Notes: generated by a model from the letters alone, not told the origin. A DNA stretch of 45,147 nucleotides from JANQJA01 sp040880285 (GCA_040880285.1 JBBDIT010000013.1:1-45147); one strand, 5' to 3'. Shown: positions 36,202 through 44,713, counted from the stretch's first letter. Program-made: numbers and translations.

Positions 36202-37139
36202 GGAAACTGACTCTCCAAAAATCGCACAAAGACGAATGCCATTAGTGTTCCTGCCATAATCATGGTTGCAACGCCGGTACGTCGCAACTGTTTGTTACTC
36301 ACCGGATAATACGTATCTTGCACGTCGAAGGCGTTCCGGCGCGCCGGATTCGACAAGGCATCGGCGAAACTGGAACGACCCTGATACATGGTAAATCCGT
36401 TGTGACCCAACATGACCGCGATCCAGAGAGAAAATAGTGCGTCGAGCGGATTGAAAGCCTGGTTGAATTTGAGCGTGAACGCGGCCAGTGGGGCAAGTAA
36501 CAGCTGGCCGAGATCGAAGAGGGCCGCCCATCGGTATGGTGAGCGAGTCCGGGCGACCACCAGGTCTGGTCCATAGAGCAGCGAAACTACAACGCCGATA
36601 AATGCGACAAATTTGCCGCTTCCAAGGACATGTTCGGCAAACGCATCGCTTGAGTTGGTTGCAGCCATTACCACCATCAATGCCAATAGTAAGGCCATAC
36701 CGGAAACCCAGGTGGACACGCTAGCCAGTGTGATCGCTGCGCCAATACTTGATGCATACCCCACTATGACCCGTGCAATCGCGAACAGGCAGCCTAGCAG
36801 GATCAGGATAACCGATGTGTTGAACAACATTGTGGCCGGTCGTGTGGTTTCAAGGCCAGAGGTACTGATTGAAAATACGAGAAGGCCGGCGCACACGACG
36901 ATGGCAAGAATGAATGGCAGGCTCGATTTTCTGGCGACCTCCCAGTCTATCGCGGATGCCATTTGGATCGCTTCAGCGGGATCGATATCAGCTGCACGGG
37001 CGAGATCGGCGGGGGTTTTGATCAGGTTCCCACCATTACGATAGCTGACGATGCGCGCCGCGAGATCAGCGTCGACCCAGGGTAACTGGCAGAGTTCATC
37101 TGCGGTTGCCTCGTTTATTCTAATCAGCGAAGATGCCAT
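36198..37139 (-). CDS. Helix-hairpin-helix domain fused to a multi-TM membrane protein
   Basis: 313 residues. Residues 6-70 form a ComEA-like double helix-hairpin-helix (INEATADELCQLPWVDADLA, RIVSYRNGGNLIKTPADLA), normally a DNA- or protein-binding unit. Residues about 74-310 hold seven hydrophobic helices with no known transporter motif. I do not recognise this architecture; it may be a variant of HhH-containing membrane proteins with a cytosolic sensor head. It is convergent with the VanY-like gene (stops overlap by 4 bases) and divergent from the DUF1499 gene, with only 37 bases between starts. Confidence 0.8.
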   Translation of the reverse strand: MASSLIRINEATADELCQLPWVDADLAARIVSYRNGGNLIKTPADLARAADIDPAEAIQMASAIDWEVARKSSLPFILAIVVCAGLLVFSISTSGLETTRPATMLFNTSVILILLGCLFAIARVIVGYASSIGAAITLASVSTWVSGMALLLALMVVMAATNSSDAFAEHVLGSGKFVAFIGVVVSLLYGPDLVVARTRSPYRWAALFDLGQLLLAPLAAFTLKFNQAFNPLDALFSLWIAVMLGHNGFTMYQGRSSFADALSNPARRNAFDVQDTYYPVSNKQLRRTGVATMIMAGTLMAFVFVRFLESQFP

Positions 37140-37176
37140 TGCATGATAATACTACAGGTCCTTTGAGGGAAAGGTG

Positions 37177-37911
37177 ATGGAAGAAACCAGATGGTGGACA
37201 AGATTACTGCTAGTGAGTGCCATTGTGGCGGTGGTTCTGTTACTTGCAGGGCCTCTGGGCTATAAATTTGGCGTTTCGGGCTTGCAGCCCTCCTTGATCA
37301 GTTTGTTGCTGGCCCTGGTCACCGCGATCGTAGTATTCCTGGTGTCGCTGGTCATGGTGATGGTCGCCTCGAAGAGCGGACTCGTATCCAACCGGAAATG
37401 GTTGCTCGTCACCTTGGGCATTGCCCTTGTGCCATTGATCGTTATGGTTCCACAGATCCATACAGCAAGATCGGTTCCGCCGATTCACGACATCACAACC
37501 GACACTGAGAATCCACCGACATTTGATGCGGTTGTCGCGCTTCGGATCAATGCCATGAATTCGTTGGAATACGGTGCTGGTATGTCACCAACGGAGTTGG
37601 CGACGCTACAACAACAAGCTTATCCGGAAGTAGTGACCTTGTCATCGGACCTGTCTTTTGATGACGCGGTTGCGCGTGCCGTGGAAGTCTTGTCTGTCCA
37701 GGGGCTCGAAGTCGTCAATGTGGATCCTGATAAGGGAATAGTTGAGGCCGTTGCCACAACCTTCTGGTTTGGCTTCAAAGACGATGTAGTGGTGCGAGTA
37801 ACCGCGACGCCGCAAGGTTCGCTGGTGGACCTGCGCTCAGTTTCACGCGTGGGTCAGAGTGACTTGGGGGCCAATGCCGCACGGATACTGAAGTTCCTCG
37901 AAGCCTTCTAG
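37177..37911 (+). CDS. DUF1499 family membrane protein
   Basis: 244 residues from the ATG at 37177 (GAGGGA 8 bases upstream; the GTG one codon earlier is possible). Three helices at about 8-28, 36-66 and 75-92 are followed by the DUF1499 domain (IHDITTDTENPPTFDAVV ... LVDLRSVSRVGQSDLGANAARI). Family function is not established; it occurs widely in proteobacteria as a periplasmic or membrane-associated domain. The stop codon is part of a hairpin. Confidence 0.88.
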   Translation: MEETRWWTRLLLVSAIVAVVLLLAGPLGYKFGVSGLQPSLISLLLALVTAIVVFLVSLVMVMVASKSGLVSNRKWLLVTLGIALVPLIVMVPQIHTARSVPPIHDITTDTENPPTFDAVVALRINAMNSLEYGAGMSPTELATLQQQAYPEVVTLSSDLSFDDAVARAVEVLSVQGLEVVNVDPDKGIVEAVATTFWFGFKDDVVVRVTATPQGSLVDLRSVSRVGQSDLGANAARILKFLEAF

Positions 37912-37926
37912 CCCGATCACCGGGCT
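37910..37926. terminator. Hairpin between DUF1499 and gatB, likely bidirectional terminator
   Basis: AGCCCG-ATCAC-CGGGCT is a perfect 6-bp stem with a 5-base loop, starting inside the DUF1499 stop codon. The following sequence GTTTAT is only weakly T-rich, so efficiency is doubtful. Its right arm merges into the first 18-bp repeat unit. Confidence 0.5.
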
Positions 37927-38060
37927 GTTTATGCGCTCAAGGCTGTTCATTCGCTCAAGGCTATTTTTTCGCTCAAGGCTGTTTATGCGCTCAAGGCTGT
38001 TTATGCGCTCAAGGCTGTTTATTCGCTCAAGGCTGTTTATTCGCTCAAGGCTGTTCCGCC
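37923..38060. repeat. 18-bp tandem array (7 full units plus part) covering the gatB stop codon
   Basis: Unit GGCTGTTTATGCGCTCAA repeats head to tail from 37923 to 38048 with few changes (C for T, T for G), then a partial unit runs into gatB. Read on the minus strand in the gatB frame, each unit is Ala-Asn/His-Lys-Gln-Pro-stop, so the last gatB codons (Gln-Pro-stop) are copied again and again behind the gene. The unit is a multiple of three. Units lack inverted symmetry, so it is not a CRISPR array. Confidence 0.95.
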
Positions 38061-39496
38061 AGGCGTTTGCTGACCAGTTCGTTGACCTGTTGCGGATTCG
38101 CTTTGCCCCCTGTCTCTTTCATGACCTGGCCAACAAAAAATCCCAGTAGTTTGGTCTTGCCAGCTTTGTATTGTTGCACCTGTTTTGGATTGGCGGAAAT
38201 GATTGCGTCGATAACAGGTACAATCGATCCACTGTCGGAAACCTGCTTCAACCCTTTCGCCTCAATATAACTGTCGGTCGATGTTGCATCGCCGCGCCAT
38301 AACGCCTCGAAAATCGATTTTGCGATTTTGCCGGAGATGGTGCCATCCTTGATTCGGCCTACCAACGTTCCCAGTTCAATTGCGTTAACGGGAGATGAAC
38401 CGATCAGTATGTTATCGCGATTCAGTAGCCCCAGTAATTCTACCCTGACCCAGTTGGCGGCGAGTTGAGGTTCCTGACTGGCAGCCGCTACTTCTTCAAA
38501 GTAATCAGCCAGGTCGCGACTGCCGACCAGCACACGCGCATCAGCCTCGGACAGGTTAAAGTCTCGGACATAACGCTCGGCCCGCTTATGGGGCAGTTCG
38601 GGCATGCCATGGCGAACCGCATCGACAAAACTCTCATCGAGTTGGACCGGCAGCAAATCAGGCTCTGGAAAGTACCGATAGTCCATTGATGTTTCTTTGC
38701 TGCGCATGGGTCGGGTTTCATCCTGGTCCGGATCGTAGAGCCGGGTTTCCTGGACCACATTGTTGCCCTGATCAAGAACTGCTGCCTGCCGTGCAATTTC
38801 ATAGTTTATTGCGCGTTCGAGGAATCGAAACGAATTTACGTTTTTGGTTTCAGTTCGTGTACCGAGTGCTCTGGCTCCGGGTCGACGTAATGACACATTG
38901 GCGTCGCAACGAAATGAACCCTGGGACAGATCGCCATCGGAAACGCCAAGGTAAGTGACTAGCTGATGGATTTGCCTGGCATAGGCCACGGCTTCTATCG
39001 CCGAGGTCATGTCCGGTTCGGATACGATCTCGAGTAATGGAGTCCCGGCACGGTTGAGATCGATACCGGATTGGCCATGAAAGTCCTCGTGCAAGGATTT
39101 TCCGGCGTCCTCCTCAAGGTGCGCACGAGTGATGTGGATTGTTTTGACGCCGCCATCCTCCAGTGCCAGATTTATACTGCCGCCAGTGACGATGGGCGCG
39201 GCCAGTTGCGTAATTTGGTAGCCCTTTGGGAGGTCCGGATAGAAATAGTTCTTGCGATCAAAAGTAGAAGTCAGGTTGATGGTGGCCTCGACGCCAAGCC
39301 CAAACGCGACTGCTTTTTTAAATACTTCTGCGTTCGTTACTGGTAGGACACCAGGAAAACCCAGGTCCACGAGACTTGCCTGGGTATTTGGCTCGGCACC
39401 GAATGCAGTGCTGGCACCTGAGAATAGCTTGGAGATAGTCTTCAATTGTACGTGAATTTCAAGGCCGATCACTGGCTCCCAGTCACTGACTGCCAT
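38045..39496 (-). CDS. gatB: Asp-tRNA(Asn)/Glu-tRNA(Gln) amidotransferase subunit B
   Basis: 483 residues. GatCAB converts Glu-tRNA-Gln and Asp-tRNA-Asn to the amidated forms. GatB binds the tRNA and carries the kinase site. Seen: WEPVIGLEIHVQL start, YFYPDLPKGYQITQ, HLEEDAGKSLHE, DLNRAGTPLLEIVSEPD, SFRCDANVSLR, MDYRYFPEPDLLP, and a C-terminal helical YqeY tail ending GGKANPQQVNELVSKRLAEQP. The ATG at 39496 is one base after the gatA stop and has AGGGA upstream; the frame is open 25 codons further but not family-like. The stop lies in an 18-bp tandem repeat. Confidence 0.97.
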   Translation of the reverse strand: MAVSDWEPVIGLEIHVQLKTISKLFSGASTAFGAEPNTQASLVDLGFPGVLPVTNAEVFKKAVAFGLGVEATINLTSTFDRKNYFYPDLPKGYQITQLAAPIVTGGSINLALEDGGVKTIHITRAHLEEDAGKSLHEDFHGQSGIDLNRAGTPLLEIVSEPDMTSAIEAVAYARQIHQLVTYLGVSDGDLSQGSFRCDANVSLRRPGARALGTRTETKNVNSFRFLERAINYEIARQAAVLDQGNNVVQETRLYDPDQDETRPMRSKETSMDYRYFPEPDLLPVQLDESFVDAVRHGMPELPHKRAERYVRDFNLSEADARVLVGSRDLADYFEEVAAASQEPQLAANWVRVELLGLLNRDNILIGSSPVNAIELGTLVGRIKDGTISGKIAKSIFEALWRGDATSTDSYIEAKGLKQVSDSGSIVPVIDAIISANPKQVQQYKAGKTKLLGFFVGQVMKETGGKANPQQVNELVSKRLAEQP

Positions 39497-39497
39497 T

Positions 39498-40961
39498 TTA
39501 AGGTCCCTCGCGCGCGATAGTAGGCACTTGCAGGTGCCAGTCGGTAGCTTGCTGGAGTCGGTGAGCGACATTCAACATGCGCGCCTCGTCGAGATAATTT
39601 CCGATAAGCTGGAGGCCCACTGGCAAGCCGTCAATCAGGCCCGCCGGAACGGACATCGCGGGGACACCGGCAAGGTTTGCAGCAATGGTATAGGTATCCT
39701 GCAGGTACATAGCGATCTGATCATCGGTCTTTTCGCCCAGCTTGAAGGCGGGCGTTGGCGAAACCGGGCCCGCGATAATATCTACCTGTTTGAATGCGCT
39801 CATGAAGTCATTTTTGATCAGCCTCCTGATCTGCTGGGCTTTTTTGTAGTAACTGTCGTAATAGCCGGCAGACAACGCAAATGCCCCAACCATAATACGC
39901 TCCCTGACTTCTTTTCCCAGCGCCTCGCTACGACTTCTAGTGTAGAGATCTTCTATGTCTTTTGGATCTTCACAACGATATCCAAATCGGACACCGTCAT
40001 ATCGGGACAGGTTGGTTGAACATTCAGCAGGTGCAATAACATAGTAAGCGGGTACTGAATAGCGAGTATGAGGCATGCTTACTTCTGTTATCTTGGCACC
40101 CTGACGTTCGAGTTCGTGTATCGCATCCATAACTACCTGGGCGACGCCAGTATCAAGACCGTCGGCAAAATACTCCTTGCAAATGCCAATTCTGATCCCC
40201 TTAACAGGATTGTTCAGCGTGGCAAGATAGTCGGGTACCTCCATTTCAAGACTGGTTGAATCCCTGTCATCAAATCCGGACATGATTTTGAGTAAGAGTG
40301 CAGCATCTTCCACTGTTTTCGCGATAGGACCCGCCTGGTCGAGGCTTGACGCATAGGCAATCATCCCCCAGCGTGAAATCCGTCCATAGGTGGGTTTGAT
40401 TCCCGTTACACCACACATGGCGGCCGGTTGCCTGATTGAGCCACCGGTATCGGTTGCTGTGGCCGCAACACAGAGCCCGGCAGCGACCGCGGCGGCAGAA
40501 CCGCCGGAAGATCCACCCGGCACACGATCACGTTGCCAGGGGTTTCGAACCTTTCCGTAAAAGCTGTTTTCGTTTGACGAGCCCATGGCGAACTCATCCA
40601 TATTCGTTTTACCCAGAATGACTGAACCGACCGCCAGCAGCTTTTCAATCACGGTTGCATCATAGGGTGAAACAAAATTGTCCAGCATCTTTGACGCCGC
40701 CGTGGTTCTTATACCTTTGGTGCAAAAGATGTCCTTGTGTGCCAGTGGCACGCCGAGCAGGGGCCGGTCATCGCCGTCTCTTCTCGCCTGGTCGGCAGCT
40801 TGCGCCTGTTCAAGTGCCAGTTCGGGCGTAACCGTGATAAAAGCGTTGAGATCAGTATTGTGTTGCCTGATACGCTCCAGGTAGTGACGGGTAAGTTCAA
40901 CCGATGTATAGCGCCCCTGTCTTAGATCATGGACAACCTGGGTAAGCGACTTGTCATGCAT
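39498..40961 (-). CDS. gatA: Asp-tRNA(Asn)/Glu-tRNA(Gln) amidotransferase subunit A
   Basis: 487 residues, amidase-signature enzyme that releases ammonia from glutamine. The Ser-cisSer-Lys triad is seen as K76 (VPLAHKDIF), S151 (PGGSSGGSAAAVAAGL) and S175 (DTGGSIRQPA). The glutamine-specific region with FALSAGYYDSYYKKAQ is present. It overlaps gatC by one base (TAATG), giving tight coupling of C-A-B. Confidence 0.97.
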   Translation of the reverse strand: MHDKSLTQVVHDLRQGRYTSVELTRHYLERIRQHNTDLNAFITVTPELALEQAQAADQARRDGDDRPLLGVPLAHKDIFCTKGIRTTAASKMLDNFVSPYDATVIEKLLAVGSVILGKTNMDEFAMGSSNENSFYGKVRNPWQRDRVPGGSSGGSAAAVAAGLCVAATATDTGGSIRQPAAMCGVTGIKPTYGRISRWGMIAYASSLDQAGPIAKTVEDAALLLKIMSGFDDRDSTSLEMEVPDYLATLNNPVKGIRIGICKEYFADGLDTGVAQVVMDAIHELERQGAKITEVSMPHTRYSVPAYYVIAPAECSTNLSRYDGVRFGYRCEDPKDIEDLYTRSRSEALGKEVRERIMVGAFALSAGYYDSYYKKAQQIRRLIKNDFMSAFKQVDIIAGPVSPTPAFKLGEKTDDQIAMYLQDTYTIAANLAGVPAMSVPAGLIDGLPVGLQLIGNYLDEARMLNVAHRLQQATDWHLQVPTIAREGP

Positions 40962-41248
40962 TACTCGACGACCCTGGGTACAAGGTAGAAGCCACCAGCT
41001 GTTTCCGGCGCCATCGCCTGGTACTCGTCCCGTAGATTTTGCTCGGTAACAATGTCTGCACGCATGCGCTGGGTTGTGTCCAGTGGATGTGCCATAGGCG
41101 AAACATTACTGGTATCGACTTCCTGCATCTCTTCGACCAGGTCCAGGATGCGCGACATGCTTTCGATGTATTCGGCAATATCGGGCTCCTCCAATTTGAG
41201 TTTGGAAAGGTCTGCGACAGTTTCTACTACCTCGCGATCTACTTTCAT
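40961..41248 (-). CDS. gatC: Asp-tRNA(Asn)/Glu-tRNA(Gln) amidotransferase subunit C
   Basis: 95 residues. Small wrapping subunit that holds GatA and GatB together. It starts MKVDREVVETVADLSKLKL, with the typical LDLVEEMQEVDTSNVSPMAHP centre and a conserved Arg-Asp-rich end (MRADIVTEQNLRDEYQAMAP). The ATG at 41248 has a perfect AGGAGG nine bases upstream; the open frame before it is not conserved. First gene of gatCAB. Confidence 0.95.
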   Translation of the reverse strand: MKVDREVVETVADLSKLKLEEPDIAEYIESMSRILDLVEEMQEVDTSNVSPMAHPLDTTQRMRADIVTEQNLRDEYQAMAPETAGGFYLVPRVVE

Positions 41249-41602
41249 CCGGGAGTACCTCCTACTTCTGCAAGGCATCGAATCCTAATGATTTATCCAT
41301 TGGCCGTCCATTTTTCCGTGATCACGCCTTCATGATCATCGGTTAATGTACCGATTAGGGGGCCAATTGTGATCACGGTCCGCGTATTTACCGTTCAGTT
41401 AGTGTTAAATGCAGTGGTAATCCGATGTACAGCCTATTTTTCGTCGGGTGATCTGCTAGACTGCGCCGATAACTTGAGAAAATTCTCTAATAAATGATAG
41501 AGTTACGATTGTTTTTGCATCTAAATAATCAAGGTGACCTGCCACGCCTGGCCGGGCTTGGTTGCCACTTCCAGAATCTACCGGCCGAGGGCTCCAAAGC
41601 TA
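41249..41602. promoter_or_regulatory. Divergent gatC / mreB control region (354 bp, no gene)
   Basis: No coding frame of note. It contains the concentric inverted repeats at 41316-41378 and, further right, a candidate mreB -10 at 41457-41462 (TAGACT preceded by TGC, extended -10 style) with no good -35. The mreB leader from there would be about 140 bases, AT-rich at first (41460-41535). Confidence 0.5.
41316..41378. repeat. Concentric dyad: two nested inverted repeats with a shared centre
   Basis: Outer arms CCGTGATCAC (41316-41325) and GTGATCACGG (41369-41378) are perfect 10-bp inverted copies. Inner arms ATCGGT (41338-41343) and ACCGAT (41350-41355) are perfect too. Both pairs share a centre at about 41347. 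Each outer arm is itself palindromic (GTGATCAC). This could be a two-site operator for a dimeric regulator between the divergent operons. Confidence 0.75.
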
Positions 41603-42640
41603 ATGTTTAAGCGTCTAAGGGGTATGTTCTCCAATGACCTGTCGATCGACCTCGGGACAGCCAATACGCTCATCTACGTCAGAGACCAGGGGATTGTCCT
41701 GAATGAGCCATCTGTGGTGGCTATTCGAACTAACAACAACCAGAAGAGTGTTGCTGCGGTCGGCATCGATGCCAAGCGCATGCTGGGTAGAACCCCCGGG
41801 AATATTACGGCGATCCGACCGCTCAAGGATGGTGTGATTGCGGACTTCCAGGTGACTGAGAAAATGCTGCAACACTTCATAAAGAAGGTTCATGAGAACA
41901 GTTTCATCAGGCCGAGTCCCAGAGTGCTCGTGTGCGTGCCTTGCCAGTCAACAGAAGTTGAACGGCGCGCAATCAGGGAGTCGGTCATCAGCGCCGGCGC
42001 GCGTGATGTCAGGTTGATCGAAGAACCAATGGCGGCAGCCATCGGTGCCGGCCTGCCGGTACATGAGGCCGTCGGCACGATGGTTGTTGATATAGGTGGT
42101 GGGACGACTGAAATTGCTGTTATTTCATTAAATGGCGTCGTCTATGCGCAGTCCGTTCGAGTCGGCGGTGATCGGTTTGATGAGGCCATTACTGCTTATG
42201 TAAGGCGAACACAGGGTAGTCTTATTGGTGATGCGACAGCAGAACGAATCAAACAGGAGATCGGAACCGCATTCCCAAGCAGTGAAGTCAGGGAGATCGA
42301 TGTCCGTGGCCGAAACCTGGCCGAAGGCGTGCCAAGAAGTTTTACGCTCAATAGCAACGAGATACTTGAGGCCCTGCAAGAGCCGCTGTCTGTCATTGTC
42401 CAGGCAGTGAAGGGGGCGCTTGAGCAGACTCCGCCTGAGCTTGCCTCCGATATTGCGGAAAGTGGTCTTGTACTAACCGGTGGTGGATCGTTGTTACGGG
42501 AACTGGATCGGCTGTTATCCCATGAAACCGGATTGCCCGTTATCCTTGCGGAGGACCCTCTGACCTGTGTTGCTCGAGGTGGCGGAAAGGCGCTTGAGCT
42601 TATGGATAGCCGTGGAGATGACTTCTTGTCAATGCAGTAG
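41603..42640 (+). CDS. mreB: Rod-shape-determining protein MreB (bacterial actin)
   Basis: 345 residues. Starts MFKRLRGMFSNDLSIDLGTA, the canonical gammaproteobacterial N-terminus with the membrane-binding helix, then phosphate 1 (DLGTANTLIYV), phosphate 2 (VVDIGGGTTEIAVISL) and adenosine (LTGGGSLLRELDRLL) motifs. Polymerises under the membrane and directs lateral wall synthesis with MreC, MreD, RodZ and PBP2. The in-frame extension to 41534 is not conserved. The cell is therefore probably rod-shaped. Confidence 0.97.
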   Translation: MFKRLRGMFSNDLSIDLGTANTLIYVRDQGIVLNEPSVVAIRTNNNQKSVAAVGIDAKRMLGRTPGNITAIRPLKDGVIADFQVTEKMLQHFIKKVHENSFIRPSPRVLVCVPCQSTEVERRAIRESVISAGARDVRLIEEPMAAAIGAGLPVHEAVGTMVVDIGGGTTEIAVISLNGVVYAQSVRVGGDRFDEAITAYVRRTQGSLIGDATAERIKQEIGTAFPSSEVREIDVRGRNLAEGVPRSFTLNSNEILEALQEPLSVIVQAVKGALEQTPPELASDIAESGLVLTGGGSLLRELDRLLSHETGLPVILAEDPLTCVARGGGKALELMDSRGDDFLSMQ

Positions 42641-42698
42641 CCACACGTTTAGCCAGTGCGCTCATCGGTTTAGTGTTTGACGAACCAGGACAACTCAC

Positions 42699-43565
42699 AT
42701 TAAGTCACTATTCCTTGAAGAGACAACGATCGGTTACAAAATGCTGGGTCTCAGTATTTTGTCTCTCGCCTTAATGGCAACCGACCACTTTTCAGATTTC
42801 CTCGATGAATTTCGCGCCAGTCTCACTGTGATTGTTACACCTGTCATTGTCGTCGCTGACATACCGCGGCGTACCGTGGTGGGACTTCAGGGTACGATCG
42901 CAACTCGTGACCACATGCAATCTCGAATATTGAGTCTTGAACAGGAGCTGTTGTTGCTGCGTGCAAAAACAGAAAAAATGGCAGCCCTGACATCCGAGAA
43001 TGATCGTTTGCGAGATTTGCTCGGTTCTGCTGCTAAGCTCCAGGACAACGTATTGGTGGCAGAACTGATTGGAGTAGATCCAGATCCCGAACGGCATGAG
43101 GTGACGATCGACAAGGGTAGCGTTGATGGTGCTTTTGTCGGGCAACCGGTTCTCGATGCGGAAGGCTTGATGGGGCAGGTCGTTGAAGTCAGTAAATACA
43201 TCAGTCGCGTACTCTTAATCAGTGACCTGTCGCATTCAGTTCCGGTACAGGTGGCAAGAAGTAACTTAAGACTTGTGGCGCAAGGCACAGGTATGACCGG
43301 TCAGCTGGAATTGATGCATGTGCAAGCGACGGCAGATATCGAGATCGGCGATCTATTGGTGAGTTCAGGACTTGGGGATCGATTCCCGGTTGGATATCCG
43401 GTTGGTGTTGTCAACCGAATTGAACATGACCCGGGCAGACCGTTTGCAGATGTTACCGCTACCACGAGTGCTTTGCTAGATCGGAGTAGGCATGTGCTCC
43501 TGGTATTTACAGAAGATCGGATGGACCGTAACGCGAGGAATGCGAATGATGGCCGGAGCGATTGA
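42699..43565 (+). CDS. mreC: Rod-shape-determining protein MreC, probable ATT start codon
   Basis: 288 residues if started at ATT 42699. The next possible start, ATG 42741, removes 14 residues that align with the MreC N-terminus: M-K-S-L-F at 1-5 matches E. coli MKPIF, and the Asp after the membrane helix falls at residue 29 in both. AGGA lies 8 bases before the ATT, while ATG 42741 has no Shine-Dalgarno site. A TGA at 42678 closes the frame upstream. Other features: TM helix about 13-28, coiled coil (residues about 70-105, ILSLEQELLLLRAKTEKMAA), then the double beta-barrel with IDKGSVDGAFVGQPVLD and VSSGLGDRFPVGYPVG. Periplasmic scaffold that activates PBP2. Confidence 0.9.
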   Translation: MKSLFLEETTIGYKMLGLSILSLALMATDHFSDFLDEFRASLTVIVTPVIVVADIPRRTVVGLQGTIATRDHMQSRILSLEQELLLLRAKTEKMAALTSENDRLRDLLGSAAKLQDNVLVAELIGVDPDPERHEVTIDKGSVDGAFVGQPVLDAEGLMGQVVEVSKYISRVLLISDLSHSVPVQVARSNLRLVAQGTGMTGQLELMHVQATADIEIGDLLVSSGLGDRFPVGYPVGVVNRIEHDPGRPFADVTATTSALLDRSRHVLLVFTEDRMDRNARNANDGRSD

Positions 43566-44058
43566 TATCCGTATCAGCGGGCTGGTCGTAATCGTCGCGA
43601 GCTTCTTCGTGGCAATGATCTTGTCAGTAATGTCCTTGCCCTCGTCGGCACCGTCTGTTGTAGGGTACCTGAGACCTGAGTGGGTATTGCTTGTACTTAT
43701 CTACTGGATCATAGCACTGCCTCATCGGGTCGGACTTGTGGTCGCATGGTGTATTGGATTGTTGACGGATATTCTATTGGGCGACTTGTTGGGACAACAC
43801 GGCATAGGTTTTCTTATCGTTGCTTATATTGCCCAGAGTCTTTACCAGCGGCTCCGTATGTTTAGTATCTGGCAACAAAGCCTGATGATATTTGTCATAG
43901 TTGGGTTATATCAGTTGATTAATTTCTGGATAGAAAGTGTTGTGGGCCAGGCGGAGTGGAGTCTTTGGTATCTATTACCTTCGGTAGTCAGCGCATTGGT
44001 GTGGCCCTGGGTATTTCTGGTCTTACGGTACCTGCGTCGCATTTTCAATGTGACCTGA
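43546..44058 (+). CDS. mreD: Rod-shape-determining protein MreD
   Basis: 170 residues, five predicted helices. Shows the family pattern PEWVLLVLIYWIIALPHRVG and GLLTDILLGDLLGQHGIGF. It overlaps the end of mreC by 20 bases. Of three clustered ATGs (43540, 43546, 43549), 43546 is chosen for its spacing (6) from AGGA at 43536. Membrane partner of MreC in the elongasome. Confidence 0.93.
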   Translation: MMAGAIDIRISGLVVIVASFFVAMILSVMSLPSSAPSVVGYLRPEWVLLVLIYWIIALPHRVGLVVAWCIGLLTDILLGDLLGQHGIGFLIVAYIAQSLYQRLRMFSIWQQSLMIFVIVGLYQLINFWIESVVGQAEWSLWYLLPSVVSALVWPWVFLVLRYLRRIFNVT

Positions 44059-44088
44059 GACGATTGTGAAGATGCGCCAGATTCAAGA

Positions 44089-44691
44089 ATGAGCACTTTA
44101 TGGCTTGCATCCGGTTCACCTCGCCGAATGGATTTATTGAGGCAACTGGGACTTGAATTCCGGGTGCTCGTGCCTGAAGTGGATGAAGGTGTCTTGCCGG
44201 GAGAGAGCGCTGAGGCTTACGTGGCCCGGATGTCAGGTGAAAAGTCCCGGAAGGCCCGACTCGGCCTTGCCGCTGGCGAGTCTGGCGTCGTACTCTCCGC
44301 AGATACTGTGGTTGTCGTCGATGACGAGATTTTTGGCAAGCCAGCACAACGGCAAGAGGCGCTATCCATGCTGCAGCGACTCTCCGGGCGGGCCCACAGG
44401 GTCATGACCGCCGTCACTGTTGCGCAGGGAACTCGCGAGATATCTTTCTCGGTCGAAACTATCGTCACTTTCAGGCAACTAAGCGTAAAGGAGTGTGAAG
44501 CCTACTGGTTGACTGGAGAACCAGCAGACAAGGCCGGAGCTTATGGAATTCAAGGCCTCGGCGCGATTTTAGTGGAGTCGATTAACGGAAGCTATTCCAA
44601 CGTTGTGGGCTTGCCGCTTATGGAAACCACACTTGCTTTGCGGGAATTCGATATAGATTGCCTTGATGGACTGAACGGTAAAAGATTATGA
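44089..44691 (+). CDS. maf: Maf-family nucleoside triphosphate pyrophosphatase (dTTP/UTP, YhdE type)
   Basis: 200 residues. SGSPRRMDLLRQLG is the N-terminal substrate loop, followed by ARMSGEKSRKAR, the catalytic SADTVVVVDDEIFGKP and the YGIQGLGAILVESINGSYSNVVGLPL end, all typical of the YhdE branch linked to house-cleaning of dTTP, UTP and modified pyrimidine nucleotides. Its place between mreD and rng is the usual one in gammaproteobacteria. Ribosome site weak (AAGA). Confidence 0.94.
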   Translation: MSTLWLASGSPRRMDLLRQLGLEFRVLVPEVDEGVLPGESAEAYVARMSGEKSRKARLGLAAGESGVVLSADTVVVVDDEIFGKPAQRQEALSMLQRLSGRAHRVMTAVTVAQGTREISFSVETIVTFRQLSVKECEAYWLTGEPADKAGAYGIQGLGAILVESINGSYSNVVGLPLMETTLALREFDIDCLDGLNGKRL

Positions 44692-44713
44692 ATAGGACAG
44701 GAAGTATCGACAC

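Noticed and set aside
37923..38048. CRISPR array
   Set aside because: Units are contiguous 18-mers with no spacers, no repeat symmetry and no cas genes nearby.
37931..38149. Plus-strand open frame with (M/I/F)RSRLF repeats
   Set aside because: It is the translation of the 18-bp array and the gatB antisense; periodic only because 18 is a multiple of 3.
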